Assembly (NCBI GenBank): GCA_030770535.1
Contig: JASVEC010000003.1
Location: forward strand, 992,001-1,056,000
DNA: 64,000 nt
Direction of reading: 5' to 3'
Source of the DNA: Batkoa obscura
Lineage: Eukaryota; Entomophthoromycota; Entomophthoromycetes; Entomophthorales; Batkoaceae
The notes under the pieces were generated by a model, which did not search any database, was not told where the DNA came from, and saw nothing but the letters and a program-made list of their open reading frames with translations. Positions 35,609 through 47,909 of the stretch are shown piece after piece; the stretch's first letter is position 1, and each line of letters begins with the position of its first letter. Both the position numbers and the translations under genes were made by a program.

Positions 35609-35925
35609 ATGTTCGATATGTTACAATTATTGTTTGAAGCTCAAAATAAAGGAGGTGTATTACCTAACAATGAAACGACAAAAGGTGTTACAGACTCAGA
35701 AAAAGAAGATATTGTAAGTTTTAGAAATATGTTAAATATTTGACTTAGGAATTAATAGCTTTTCACTAGAATAAGCTCAAAGCTTTAAGTTTAATGAGAG
35801 ACTTTCTTGATAAAAGAGATGACTTTTGTAATATACCACCACTAGAAAACTTAGTTAATACGCCCATTTCTAAAAGGCCAAGTCATGATACTTTCAACAA
35901 ACCTAGTGTTGAAAGTAGGAAGTAA
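35609..35925 (+). CDS. Small hypothetical protein, 86 aa, 2 exons
   Basis: Exons 35609-35713 and 35770-35925 with a 56-bp GT-AG intron of the size usual here. Product begins MFDMLQLLFEAQNKGG, continues TDSEKEDINKLKALSLMRD, FLDKRDDFCNIPPLENLV, and ends KPSVESRK. The composition (few Asn runs, charged, two likely helices) is unlike translated intergenic noise, and splicing joins two open segments precisely. No domain recognised, no signal peptide. An isolated gene with no close neighbour; call rests on the intron and composition only. Confidence 0.5.
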
Positions 35926-38444
35926 TCGTATTTATGTTTGGTGATTTCTAAGCAAAATAGGCATGAAAATAGTTGTGTTCGCAGTTTTTGTTAATAATTT
36001 TTGTACTTAGAGAATAAATATTTAATTATATTGTTAACTTATTAATAGAGTATTAGTAATCTTATGTTATTTTTTTAAAATAAATATTTTAATGTGTTTA
36101 ATTGTAATCGTAATCAAATATTGAAAAGGTATTTTATACAAATCGGAGATAAGAAAAGGTAAAGATACAAATATGGAAAAATACACTTATTGAGTAAATA
36201 GTTTAATCTAGCACAATCCTTATTTCCAGTTCAAGTTATAAAAAAAGTACATTTTTTATTATAAAAAGGAAATAAGATCAATAATTCCAGCGAATTCAAG
36301 GTCTAGACAATGGGGATTAATAAAATGTATCTTTTGAGAGTTTTGATTTAATAAATTATATATTAAAATATCGATTTCTTGTCTATTGTTTTTACTAATT
36401 AATTTATGACCCAGAAAATTCTAAAGGAAAAACTATCTAACCGGACAAAAGAAGATTATAATGTTAGTGGATTTTCATTTATAAATCTAGACTTACAAGG
36501 GGTTTTATACTTAGCTAATATAAAAGTTATCATCCATCGAATATTGCATAAGCAAACTAAATTAAAATTTAATAATAAAATGAACTAGAAAATATTTAAA
36601 AATAAATATAATCTCACTATTTTTAAAGTTCTAGACATTTACGTCTCTTTTAAATTGATCCTTTTACGTTTTAATCTAATTACGTCCCCTTAATGTTAAA
36701 ATATTAAATTATTTCTTTGGCTTTAATCAAATTATTTGACTGAATGCTAGATTTTATAAAAATTGTCAATTACTTATAATATTTAATGACAATGCTAAAA
36801 GTCAAAAATAAATGATAAAAAGTTTATTTTTAAAATTATTGTCACTCACTTATATAAACTGAATAGATATTATGCTATTTAAATGATTGTAAAGCTCATC
36901 ATTAAATTAGGCAATATATTATATCACTTGATGTTTGTTATAAAAGTAATTGAAGAGCTAATACCATATTTAAAAATTAACAGAGAAGTAGATAAACTTT
37001 TAGATAAAAAAGCGTATTTATAAGGTAGATATTCTAGTTTTAATCTTATCGCATCACATCTTTTAATATTTTGAACTCTTGGTTTAAATCAACGAGTAAG
37101 TTTATTAGTATAAAAGAACAATTAAAATTAAAAAATATTATTTGGAGAGGGTCTTCTAACTCTAGTATCAGAGTTGAGGCCTTTATTCTTCTACCCTTTT
37201 AAATATTATATTATTAATTATTTTATATGCTTAAATTCATTAAATGTACATAGAACCATCTTTTTTTTATCCTCTATTTTAGTAAACTATGCGCTTTATA
37301 TAGACGGAATTGCACTAAATTTATAAAAAATACTTATCTTTGTTATTTGTGTTTCATATTTCAAATCTTTAAAAAGTATAATTTAAAGCTTGAGATTATT
37401 TTACGATATCCTTAAACTTTATAGATGCTAGATTATCTTTTGGTTCTTTTTGTCCTTGTTCAAATCAATATTGAAATGTCGGACAGAGGCATTTTTTAGA
37501 TTAATAAAATTATAAGCCAAAATTTGCAAAACTAAATTAGCTACCACATGAATTTCATCAGTATGCGTTTTATACTGAGTTGCTTATATTGAAATATCTA
37601 TTAGACAAAATATTGATAGTTGATGGTTTAATTTATAAAAACAGAAGCAAAAAAACTTAGTATTGAGTAAGAACAATTTAATAATAAAGTACAGCAAAAT
37701 AAACTTACATTTTAAAATAACAATCTAAATAGAATACATAAAGGTAATACCACTTTATTATTTAAAAGTTCAAAGGAATGGGTTGTATTTTATTTAGCAT
37801 TAATCGATTAAAAGAATTGAATAGTAATAACATTATTTTTAATTATTTTTAATTTGTTGAAACAGATTAAGAGAATAAATTTTTATTAATAAAATAATAT
37901 GTTACTATTTATAATTTTTAACCATGTTATGCTCCTATCTATGATATAAACAGGTTCTATTTTTTTCATAAATAGGATTAGTGCCAACAATAATAAGCTC
38001 TTGGCCATGATGCATAGACCAATCAATTTGAAGGACAAGATACAGTATTTCAACCCATCACAATTATCTCATGAATAACATTTGAGCAAGCCATTCTAAA
38101 ATTTTCAACAATAACTTAAAAAAAATAAACAAAGTATAAAAATTAGCAACATAAATTGAAATAATTTTGATTAAAACTAGAATCATTTCCGCTAAAAATT
38201 TTAACTTTGTTTATTTTTTTTATAATAATTATTAAATAATTTTATTACAAGTTGTTCAATTTTTTTTAGTTAAATATCCTAGATTAAAAATATTTATTTA
38301 GTTTAATTAAGCTCATTTAATCTTATTAAAAATCTATCTTGAAGAAGAGTGATTTGAATCCACCAATAAAACTCAAGCAATTTCAATAATTATAAAAAGA
38401 AATTAACAGTTTTAAGCCACCATTTTTTATAATTAAAAATATTT
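35926..38444. other. 2.5 kb gene-free AT-rich stretch
   Basis: Holds a 60-codon plus-strand frame at 36406-36588 (MTQKILKEKLSNRTKED...) with no motif, and a short perfect stem AACTCT-AGTATC-AGAGTT near 37160. A less AT-rich patch near 37970-38110 has no continuous frame. Nothing accepted. Confidence 0.45.
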
Positions 38445-41065
38445 ATGTCGGACGGATTTCAAGAAGTAACAATCAATGAAAGTGGAAATGAAGATGGATT
38501 AAATGAAGTTAAAAGAGATCCAAGTATCCGAAGTACTAGTACCATTTCAAGAAATTCATATATTGACTTTAATCATCATGTACCAATTACTACTACTTTT
38601 TCACACACCGATTATGACAATGGTTTATCCATTCAAAGTGATGTGACTTTAATTGGCGAACTGCCTGTTTTTTCTCCAGCTACTTCCACATTACCAACTA
38701 TTATGGTCAGAGAAGAAAACAATGAAGAGGAAGAAGTGGGTTTTCAATTAAATTTAATGAATGTTGATGAAGAATTAAATTTAACAGATAATATGGATAA
38801 TCTATCAAATAGAAATAAACATATAGAAGCAACTAAAGATATATTTACAGATGAAGAAAAATTTGCTTACGTAGCTTTATGTAGAGTATTGTTAACGCAA
38901 CAAACTAGTAAATATCCCTTCAAAATTAAAGAGTATGCTTCAGCTAATGCAAGTTATACTGTTTTTGCAAAAAAAATAATGAAAAAATTATATAATCATA
39001 TGGCTGTTAGTGAAGAAGGTAAGCTATTGTTTTTTCATTTAAATTAAATTTTAACTTTTGTAGAACAAGTAATGATTGATAAATTATGTAGTCATGGAGT
39101 TATACCGTCCGATTTAAGTAGAACAATTATATCAAATTGTACTACAAAAGAAGCAAGATTGAATAAAGCAACTATTGAAAAATTAAATGAAACCAATCAA
39201 ATTGATGTACCAAAAGAATCACAAACATTAAAAATAGATATAAGATGGACCATTATATTAGATTTATTTTTATTATTAACAAATGAAGATATTTATGATT
39301 CAAGATCAAGAACATTATTAAAAGCAATCGCAGAAGAAATTAAATTGGATTGGTTTGATGTCATTGATTTAGAAAAAAGAGTAGCGGAACAATTTCAGAT
39401 TAATGAAGTAGCGGAAGCATTAACTCATACTTCTGAAACAAAAGCTAGGAAAAAGACTAATTTAAAATCTAGATTGTTATTAATAGGTGTAGCTACTGTT
39501 GGTGGTAGTGTGATTATTGGTTTATCAGCTGGTTTATTAGCACCTGTAATTGCAACCGGTGTCGGGGCTGCTTTTACTGGTTTAGGCTTAGCTGGTACAT
39601 CGACTTTTTTTGCAGGTGCTGGTGGTACAGCATTAATTGCTACTGGAGGTGTTGTCGCTGGTGGAAGTAAGTTAAAGTAAAATTAAATGTATATATTAAT
39701 TAATTAATTAAATTTATAGCTATTGCTGGTCAAAAAATGGAAAAAAGAACAAGAGGAGTGAATATATTTGAATTTTTACCTATTTATGATAATAAAAGAT
39801 CGAGTGTATTATTAAGTATAACAGGATGGCTTCCAGGTAAAGGAGAGGATGTAACAAAACCATTTAGCATGGTAGATAGTCGAATTGGTGATCATTTTTC
39901 ATTATTATGGGAACCAGAAGCTTTAAAACACCTTGGTAATTCATTAAAATTATTAGCAGGTGAAGTGTTATCATTTGCTGCTCAAGAAATTTTAAAACAT
40001 ACATTATTAAGTGCCCTTTTAGCTGCATTAGCAGTTCCAATGGCACTTAGTAAATTAGGTTATTTAGTTGATAATCCTTGGTCTAATGGTTTAGTATTAG
40101 CTGAAAAAGCAGGCCTAGTTTTAGCGGATATATTATTAAATCATGCACAAGGTCATCGTCCAGTTTCATTGGTTGGATTTTCTCTTGGTGCACGTGTCAT
40201 CTTTTATTGTTTGTTAGAATTAAGTCGATTAAAAGCGTTTGGTATTGTTGAAAATGTTTATATATTTGGAGCACCAATCACTGCTTCTCAAAAACAATGG
40301 AAAGAAAGTGCCTCTGTTGTTTCTGGACGATTTGTTAATGGACATGTGAAAAGTGATTGGATCTTAGGTTTCCTATATCGAGCTGCCTCCACTAGTTTTT
40401 CAATTGCTGGACTTAATCCAGTACAAAATGTAGAAGGAGTAGAAAATGTAGATGTCACTCATTTAGTATCAGGTCATTTAGCTTATCGTCATATGATGCC
40501 AACATTAATGAAAGAAGTTGGTATACCAGTTACTAGTGAAACATTTGAAGATGAAGATGAAGAAAATACTAATGAACCTTCGGAATTAGAAGTATCGGAT
40601 AATCTTGAAGCTATTATCAAAGGTCAAGTACCTAACCCAGCAGCTGCATCTGCAGCAAATCCCAAACCTAAATCTGGAACTCGTAATAAATCATGGTATG
40701 ATACATCAGTATTTAATAAACTTAGATGGACAGGAAAAAGTAGTCAACCAAAAGATGAAATTAAACAAGTAGATAAAAATGACAATAAAGGGGAATTAAA
40801 AGTGGATCCTTATCAAATTCCTAAAGCTAAATCACCATCCATTATGCAAAAAGCAAAATCTATTAATATATCTAATCATGGTAAACATTCATTATCAACA
40901 CAAAATGTAGAAAATTCATTACCTCTATATTCTAAAAAGGATCCCTTAATATTAAGATCAGATAGTGAGCCTAGTTCCTATTCATTAGATTCTAAAGAGG
41001 AAAGATTTGATTGTGCAGAAATGTTAAAACATCCCGATTTTGCTAGACCAAAATATCGCCGCTAA
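38445..41065 (+). CDS. TMCO4/Mil1-like DUF726 alpha/beta-hydrolase membrane protein, 840 aa, 3 exons
   Basis: Exons 38445-39018, 39064-39666 and 39720-41065, GT-AG, in frame. Residues 1-140 are acidic and low complexity. The DUF726 core starts near FTDEEKFAYVALCRVLL and runs through IAEEIKLDWFDVIDLEKRVAEQ. A Gly/Ala/Val-rich hydrophobic stretch (about residues 335-390, VATVGGSVIIGLSAGLLAPV on) forms probable membrane hairpins. The hydrolase part has VLLSITGWL and the nucleophile elbow VSLVGFSLGARV (GxSxG), then FGAPI and a His-containing HLAYRHMM. The C-terminal ~200 residues are charged and unstructured. Animal TMCO4 and yeast Mil1 (YFL034W, adaptin-interacting) are the named relatives. Substrate unknown; probably at Golgi/endosome membranes by analogy. 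Confidence 0.88.
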
Positions 41066-41336
41066 TCTTTTAAAGTTTTATTTTGTTATTAATTACCTTT
41101 TCCTTATAGTATTGTAAAATTAACTATTGAATTTATTTATAAAATTATATACTATTTTATCTACCGTTACATGTTTTTTTAATATTTTTTTAATAAACTT
41201 GTATTTCAAAACATTTTATAGTTTATTTTTAACAGCAATAGGAACAAGATGAATCTTCATTCATGATTTAGTAAGTAAATAGAAAGTTATAAATTAACCT
41301 TTTAAGGCAGTAATATATGGTTTCATTTTAATGATA

Positions 41337-42719
41337 TTATTCTAAGATATCCAGAATAACGTTCACATGGTTAAAATAAGAAAGTAGAGTGTTACACCTT
41401 GATGAGCTATTATTTATAGATTTTCTATCAATTTGAATTATAAATGGCTGTTTTTTACAGTATATATTGAATATGTTTTCCCCAAGGTTCCATTTTCCAT
41501 CTAAAAATTTGACTACTCTAATACCGTTTAAAAAAAATAAAATGATAAATAAGGTATTAGATGGAATGTAGCATTGATTAAAAGTGATCTTTTTAATTGA
41601 ATTAGAGTGTATAAAGTTTTGGACATTTCCAAATAATGTCCTCAGATCTTTTACTTTAAGATCCTTTCTGTTATCAGCAACATAATAATATGAATTAAAT
41701 TTGTGGTTTATAAAGTTTAAATCATGAATAGCTAGTACTTGAAGATTTTGTAAGCATAAAATGGCCCTGAATGTGGATTCAAAAGCAGTTGTTCCATTAA
41801 TATAAATTTCTCTTAAACATAAAACATTGAAAAGTGACTTTATATTAGACATTGAGTTACTGAAACCAAAAGATTGAATAGTTGGATGTGTCGACTTTGT
41901 TGTGTCTTGATAAATAAAGTTATCAATATCTATAAATATATGCTTTATTTTAGAGATATCACCTAAGTAACTTAAAGGAATCTTTTTTACTGGGATGCCT
42001 GTTACCTTTAATGTTTCAAGTGAATGAAAATTAGAGGTATCATTAAAATTCGAGTGTATAGAAAATCTACTGGATATAACTATTAACTTCTTTAGTTGTA
42101 CGAATAATACCTTTAGTTTTCCAAGGGCGGTTAGATTTACTGCATTACATTTAATTTCTAATGTTATAAGTTTCTCTGGATCAAGTAAGCTAATAAGAAA
42201 ATCTAATTCTAATAAACCTTTAATAGTCACTGTTACTTTTTTGGCCTGATGTAGTAAGTTAATATGCTTTAATAAGATAGGTCTATAATTATATTCAGTA
42301 GTTAAAATTATATTTTTTATGTAAGGCAGTTCATGTGGTATTAACTTATCTAATGTACTTATGTTTGTTAATTTTGTATAATCGATGTTTAATATTACAA
42401 TGTTAGGACATAGTGATAAATATTTTAATTGAAAACTTGTTAGCCTTAGATATCGTATATTATTACTATACTTTTTGTAAAATAAAAATTGAATATATGA
42501 GTATCTACTATGCTTTTTACAGAATGGATATTCAATACATGGATAATATGGTAAATCTAAATAGACGGAATAACATAAATGGCTGAAAATAAGTTGGTTG
42601 ATTTGTTTAAACAGTGCTTTGTTCAAAAGCCTTAAATCATATAGCACATCTGGTGATAAGAAATCGAAAATAGTATCAGTCACAATGTCGGGTAAGTTAT
42701 CTAGTTTTAAAGTAGTCAT
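41337..42719 (-). CDS. F-box/LRR-like protein, intact, 460 aa
   Basis: Single exon. An F-box-like N-terminus, LDNLPDIVTDTIFDFLSPDVLYDLRLLNKALFK (kept here as two halves: LDNLPDIVTDTIFDFL and LYDLRLLNKALFKQI), should bind Skp1. The remainder is a run of irregular Leu/Ile-rich repeats (IKNIILTTEYNYRPILLKHI, LDPEKLITLEIKC, LIVISSRFSIH, FHSLETLKVTG, LREIYINGT, LQNLQVLAIHDL) typical of degenerate LRR substrate receptors. It would then be a substrate adaptor of an SCF ubiquitin ligase; substrate unknown. It is the intact relative of the pseudogene at 32.2-33.7 kb and resembles the gene at 59.8 kb in layout only. Expanded, fast-decaying F-box families are common in fungi. Confidence 0.75.
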   Translation of the reverse strand: MTTLKLDNLPDIVTDTIFDFLSPDVLYDLRLLNKALFKQINQLIFSHLCYSVYLDLPYYPCIEYPFCKKHSRYSYIQFLFYKKYSNNIRYLRLTSFQLKYLSLCPNIVILNIDYTKLTNISTLDKLIPHELPYIKNIILTTEYNYRPILLKHINLLHQAKKVTVTIKGLLELDFLISLLDPEKLITLEIKCNAVNLTALGKLKVLFVQLKKLIVISSRFSIHSNFNDTSNFHSLETLKVTGIPVKKIPLSYLGDISKIKHIFIDIDNFIYQDTTKSTHPTIQSFGFSNSMSNIKSLFNVLCLREIYINGTTAFESTFRAILCLQNLQVLAIHDLNFINHKFNSYYYVADNRKDLKVKDLRTLFGNVQNFIHSNSIKKITFNQCYIPSNTLFIILFFLNGIRVVKFLDGKWNLGENIFNIYCKKQPFIIQIDRKSINNSSSRCNTLLSYFNHVNVILDILE

Positions 42720-43015
42720 TTCAAGCTTAAAAGAAGGAAGAAGTTATTGATTTTTCACTTTATTTATGCTTTTTGTGATAATATAACTGAATGGAATATT
42801 GGTTCATTATTTGATCACTTTTATTTACTTTATGACTATTTAGTCTATATAAAAGCATTCATTAGTTGCTCATTTTATGAATTAATTGAGTTAAAGTTAT
42901 TTATATGTTAATAAGTGCATTTAATCAATTATCAATAAATGTTTTAAGCTTTTACAGTTTTTACTTATTTAACACTTCTTTGAGAGTGCTTAAAAAATTA
43001 AATAAATGGCACATT

Positions 43016-43120
43016 AAATGGGGATGTACTTTTGTGTCTAATAATTTTACTAACAATTTTCTCACTCAAATGATGCTTAAAAAATGGAAAAGTAATGAAG
43101 CCAAAAAAGTGCCCACATAT
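43016..43120 (-). mobile_element. Hairpin MITE copy 9 (degenerate)
   Basis: AAAT-GGGGATGTACTTTTGTG...GTGCCCAC-ATAT, reversed. Clearly older than most copies. Confidence 0.75.
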
Positions 43121-43518
43121 AAATACAATAAACAATTTAACAATATCTGAATTTTTATATTTAAAAAATATAGTGCTATATATTAATTAGCATTATAAAT
43201 TTATTTTACTAAATTAGAAAATCAACAACTTTTATTAACTGCACAAGTTTAACTAATTTAAATTATATTGTTAATTTAATTAATCTTGATAAATTTATAA
43301 TATTAAAAATCAAATATATTTTAGTTAATTTAAATAAACTTTTAAAATTACATAATTTTAAAAGTTAATAATTAGTTATAAAAGTTTTCAACATTTTTGA
43401 ATTTTAAAAATAATTCAAACTTTTATTTATTTAAAACATTAAGATAAAGAAAGTTAAATAACTTAAAGGTATTAATAGTTTTATACATTTTAAATTAATT
43501 AAAAAACTTATTTTCAAA
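43121..43518. other. gene-free AT-rich stretch
   Basis: Very AT-rich spacer between a MITE and a solo LTR; nothing recognised. Confidence 0.5.
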
Positions 43519-43947
43519 CTGTGAAATGTTGCTTCATTAGCTCTATGATTGATTATAACATAATAGTCAATTCAGAGTTCCTTATATAGATTTGCTGTGA
43601 GAATTGCTACCACCTGATCACGAAGAACTTATTGTCCACATTTTGATATCCATACTTGTTGGAGTATAAAAGAGATTCTTCAGCATAATAACTCGAGGCT
43701 TTTTAATCAAATTATTCCCTGATATCGTACCATTAATAAAGCCACTAAGTCTTTCTGACAATACCTTACGTAGATTTTACAGTAGTATTTTCTATTCTAT
43801 TTGTTTTGCACAATTCGTAACTTATTACGTATTATTCATATTCATTTAAGTTTATCTTAGTTACATAAACTAAGACCGTTCGACTCAAGGCAAGTCAATT
43901 AACCAAGAACTAGCTTTAACTCCTACCACTGAGTACCAACTTTCACA
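43519..43947 (+). mobile_element. Solo LTR
   Basis: 429 bp, TGTGAAATG...CCAACTTTCACA, flanked by AAAC on both sides (4-bp target duplication). Has the TATAAAAGAG and AATAAAG signals and the 3' palindrome. Shorter than the other copies in its first third. Confidence 0.85.
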
Positions 43948-44495
43948 AAACAATGTAAATCTCCAGTATTTATTATATTATATTTAATATAATATTATTT
44001 ACAATTAATGTCAAAGCAGTTAATTTTATAAACAAAAAATGCTATTATAAAAATAAAAAAGTAAAAAAAACTTTTTTTGTAAAAACTTATTTTTAATTCA
44101 ATTTAATCAAAATCTATAATTAGCAATGTAGATAAAAGTTTATTTAAAGGTAAAAAACATGCTTTAAAGCTCAAAATTATAAAATATTATTTTAGATGTT
44201 CCATGATAATAATAATTTAATTTTAAAAATAAAGCTTTCATATTATGCTTTTTAAGTTAAAGTTATAGATTTATAAATTTTTATTTATCTGCTGATAAAT
44301 GTTTTTAATTATCTGGAAGTTGTCACCAAGCACTTTTAAGTATTATGTGTTTATAAAAATTTACTAACATTATTATGTAATTATGTTTTATTTTCCTTTT
44401 CTTTAATATTCAAATTCTACACAATTAAACCCAATGTTTCCTTTTGAGCTGGTAATGTTTTTTTAAAGTCGAAATAACGTCAAAGGTCTGGTTTA
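43948..44495. other. gene-free AT-rich stretch
   Basis: Between a solo LTR and MITE copy 10; nothing recognised. Confidence 0.5.
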
Positions 44496-44599
44496 ATATG
44501 GGGATGTTTTTTGGTTTCGTTACTTTTCCATTTTTTAAGCGCTATTTGAGCGGAAAGATTGCTGGTAAAATTCTTAAACAAAAAAATACATCCTCATAT
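44496..44599 (+). mobile_element. Hairpin MITE copy 10
   Basis: ATAT-GGGGATGTTTTTTGG...ACATCCTC-ATAT, with the intact core AAGCGCTATTTGAGCGG. Confidence 0.87.
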
Positions 44600-44945
44600 T
44601 AATAGTAAGTTTTTTCTGATGAAGAATCCATTTTCATGGTATAAGTAATAATCAATAATAAATTTTTATAAATAATTTTTTTTATCTTTGACTCTAACAT
44701 TGATGCTAACACTAATACCACCACCTCAATCTATAAGCCCATATTCATTTTGATATAAAAAAAGTTGTAAGTTCATTAGCTACAAGAATTTTTATTTTTG
44801 AATTTTTTCAACTAAAAATGTTCATAAAATCTATTAAAAATAAGAACAAAAACTAATATAAAAAATAGTAAATCGTTTGAAATAATAACATTTAAAAGTA
44901 TTATCATCTTAATAATTAAATCTATTCAATAACTTTATAAAAAAT
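44600..44945. other. 3' flank of the MFS gene
   Basis: No gene seen. Downstream region of the minus-strand transporter gene, AT-rich. Confidence 0.5.
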
Positions 44946-46748
44946 TTAAGATTCAGTAGAATTCTCAGTTACTTTTTCAGCTTCTGTATGATTTTGAAGT
45001 GGAATATCTTCACAAGCTAAGGTACATATTAAACTAATCACACAAAAAGGAATCATAGAAAGGAAGAGGGTACGAAAAGCATCAAGATAAGAAACAGTTA
45101 CTTGTTTTTGAATTGTAGAAGATAAAGTATCCAAATTATTAAGTTGACTTAAAAGTTGAGTAATCTAAAAAAAAGTTAATAATTATATAGAATGAAATTA
45201 AACTATTAAACTTACATTTTCCCCAGGAAGATTATGTTTTAAAGAATTAAATAAAACATTATTATAAATGGAACCGACAATAGCTAACCCAAAAACACCA
45301 CCAAGTGTTTGTGTAAATGCAATAAAAGAAGTAATCAGAGCAGCATCCGAAGCATTCACTGCTAACTGAGCACAAGTTAAAGTTAATTGAATATTGAAAC
45401 CAATACCTGCCCCAATTAAAACAGGAAAAATAAAGAGTTCAGCTTGAGTGATATCCTTTCTCAATAAAGCCATTAGAGAAATACCAATTAAAAGAATAAC
45501 TGAACCAGAGCGCATAATAGGTCGATAAGTACGAAATTGTTGAGCAAGTAAGCCCGAAGCTACCGAACATAAACATACCGCTAATAAAGGAGGAAAAGCA
45601 TGTAAACCAGCATCAAATGCAGATTTCAATTGAACTTGTTGATGATATAATGGCCAATAATAAGTAGTTGAAAAAAAAGGTATACAATACATAAAGGCAT
45701 TGATACTAGCTAATAATGAATTTCTCGTAAATAATCTTCCTGGAATGACTGGTTCTTTAGCATAGTATTTCTCAACGAACATAAAAGCAATTAATAATAC
45801 AAGGCCAATAATCAGACATAATATAACTTGAATTGAAGACCAATTATAAGTTTTACCACCCCAATTTAATCCAAGGGTAAGTAATATAACTCCAATAACT
45901 AGTAATATTGTACCTAAAAAGTCAATACGTGGAATTATATCTTTAAAAGTTAAATTATTTGATTTTAATTTAGGTAACAAAAATAGAATGGCTATTGCAA
46001 CTATTATTACAATAGGTATATTAATATAAAATACCCATCTCCAACTTAAATAATCGGTTAATAAACCACCTAACAATGGACCTGCTACATTAGCTAAAGC
46101 AAAGGTGGCACTTATTATACCCTGATAAAGACCCCTTTGTACCATAGGTACCACATCTATAAACATTTAATTAATTAATTAATTAAAAACTAAAAATTAA
46201 AAATTATAATAACAATAATAAAATTATCATTATTGTTATTAAAAACTCATACCTGAAATTACAATAAAAGCAAGAGAAAATAAACCACCAGCAGCTACAC
46301 CTGAGATAGCACGAAATACAATCAACATAATTATATTAATAGCTACGCCACATCCAATACTACCAATTAAAAATAAAGTTAAACAAAATAAAAAGAGGGT
46401 TTTACGACCAAACAGATCTGAGAATTTTCCATAAATTGGTTGGAATGCCGTTTGTGTTAATAAATAAGAGGCTGCTATCCAGGTTACTTCTCCATTTGAA
46501 CCAAATTCATTCACTATAGAACTAATAGCAGTAGCTACAATAGTTTCATCAATAGAGGCTAGAAAAATAGATAAGATCAAAGAAAGCATAATGAGGATGA
46601 GCTTTATTCCAGTTGGTTGAATATTGATTGAAGTTGAGTTGCTTTCTTCAATATTATTACTACAAGCATTTTTGCAGTCAAGTTGTATGTTATCAAGTTG
46701 AATAGAGGATGAATTGACTTTTGATGAAAATGTTTCTTGTTCAGTCAT
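44946..46748 (-). CDS. MFS transporter, DHA2 (14-TM drug:H+ antiporter) type, 551 aa, 3 exons
   Basis: Exons 46748-46253, 46156-45216 and 45164-44946, GT-AG, in frame. After a soluble ~50-residue N-terminus, TM1 carries the DHA2 motif LASIDETIVATAISSIV. Next come SYLLTQTAFQPIYGKFSDLF with the MFS motif A element GKFSDLFGRK, RAISGVAAGGLFSLAFIVIS, and the antiporter-type GPLLGGLLTDYLSWRWVF. The loop VVPMVQRGLYQGI matches the DHA2 family (usually D-x-x-P-x-x-x-R-G-x-Y-x-G). Length and hydrophobic segments fit 14 membrane spans, with a short acidic tail. Probably a plasma- or vacuolar-membrane exporter of drugs, siderophores or basic amino acids; substrate cannot be told. Confidence 0.9.
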
Positions 46749-47757
46749 GTTTTATTAAATTGATAATTTTTATTATAAAATTAATACGTTTATCATTTAT
46801 AATTGTTGTTTATATAACTATGAATTTTTAAGAATATATAATAATATATGAAGTAAAGGTACAATCTTATTTGATTTGATATTAATTATTGTCATTAATT
46901 TTGTTCCGAAATTGCCTTTTGAGTAATTAAAACTAAGTCGCAGTCAATTCTTGTATAGTAAGAAAATAAAAGTGTGAAGATGGAATAGATTAGTAGTAAT
47001 TTGATTACACAATTAAGTTTATTTGATATTAAAATGTATTATTATATAAGATAATTGATACTTATTAGTTGATTTAGTAGCATTAAAATTCAGTTAAAAA
47101 GAGATCTAAATTTTACTATTTTATTTAAAATAAAAAGTTAGATTTAACAATGATTGCTAATATTTGAAAGTCAAGTTTGAGTTCAAATTGATTTAAGAAT
47201 TCAAATTGATTTCAAATTAAAAATAAAATATGCAAATAATTTACCTCAATTGGAATAAAAATAATAATAAACTATCAGGGATAAAAAAAATGGGGCTAAT
47301 TTTCAAATATTACCAAATTTGGACGAATGATTTCATTAAAATTTTCAAAAAACTATTGAACATTTATTGAGTTGAAATTTGATATCAACATTAGTATTAA
47401 ATTATACTTTTTAAAATTAATATAAAATGATTGTTCTTTAGTTACAATTGTACTAAACAGTACGTTTAACTAATATGAATTTAATTAAATTAGGTTGAAG
47501 TAATGCTAGTTAAAGTTGAAGTTGAGGTTAAATACTATTTTATTTTTTTCAATTATTATTGTTTATATTGAATTTTAATTCTTTTAATAATAAAAACTGT
47601 CATTTGTAACTTACTTTTTAACTTAACTTTTTATTTTATCTTTTATCTAAATTATATCCAACATATTATTGAAACTTAATTTTCATTTTATAATTTAATA
47701 GACTCATTAAATCAACTAATTTTAATAAATAACTAATCAAAAAACTTTATATCAGTA

Positions 47758-47808
<51 letters not shown>

Positions 47809-47909
47809 TTTATTTTCTAAATCTATAATAGTTAATAATAATAATATCTTTTCTTTCTTCTTTCTTTTTAAGTTTATAATATCATTTTAGTTATTATAAC
47901 TCAATTTCT
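46749..47909. other. gene-free stretch with an AAT microsatellite
   Basis: Upstream of the MFS gene and downstream of SPB4. Contains the microsatellite at 47758-47808; nothing else recognised. Confidence 0.5.
47758..47808. repeat. (AAT)17 microsatellite
   Basis: Uninterrupted run of about 17 AAT units. Confidence 0.93.

Noticed and set aside
36406-36588. 60-codon frame MTQKILKEKLSNRTKED...
   Set aside because: Starts with a real ATG and looks slightly gene-like, but has no recognisable domain, no partner exon and sits in a gene desert.
37970-38110. Less AT-rich patch upstream of the TMCO4/Mil1 gene
   Set aside because: Both strands have stops throughout; too little to call a gene fragment.
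38340-38375. T-arm-like word in a possible tRNA
   Set aside because: No acceptor, D or anticodon stems can be built around it; no tRNA was found anywhere in the window.
47758-47808. AAT array considered as a functional repeat or CRISPR-like array
   Set aside because: Plain trinucleotide microsatellite without spacers.
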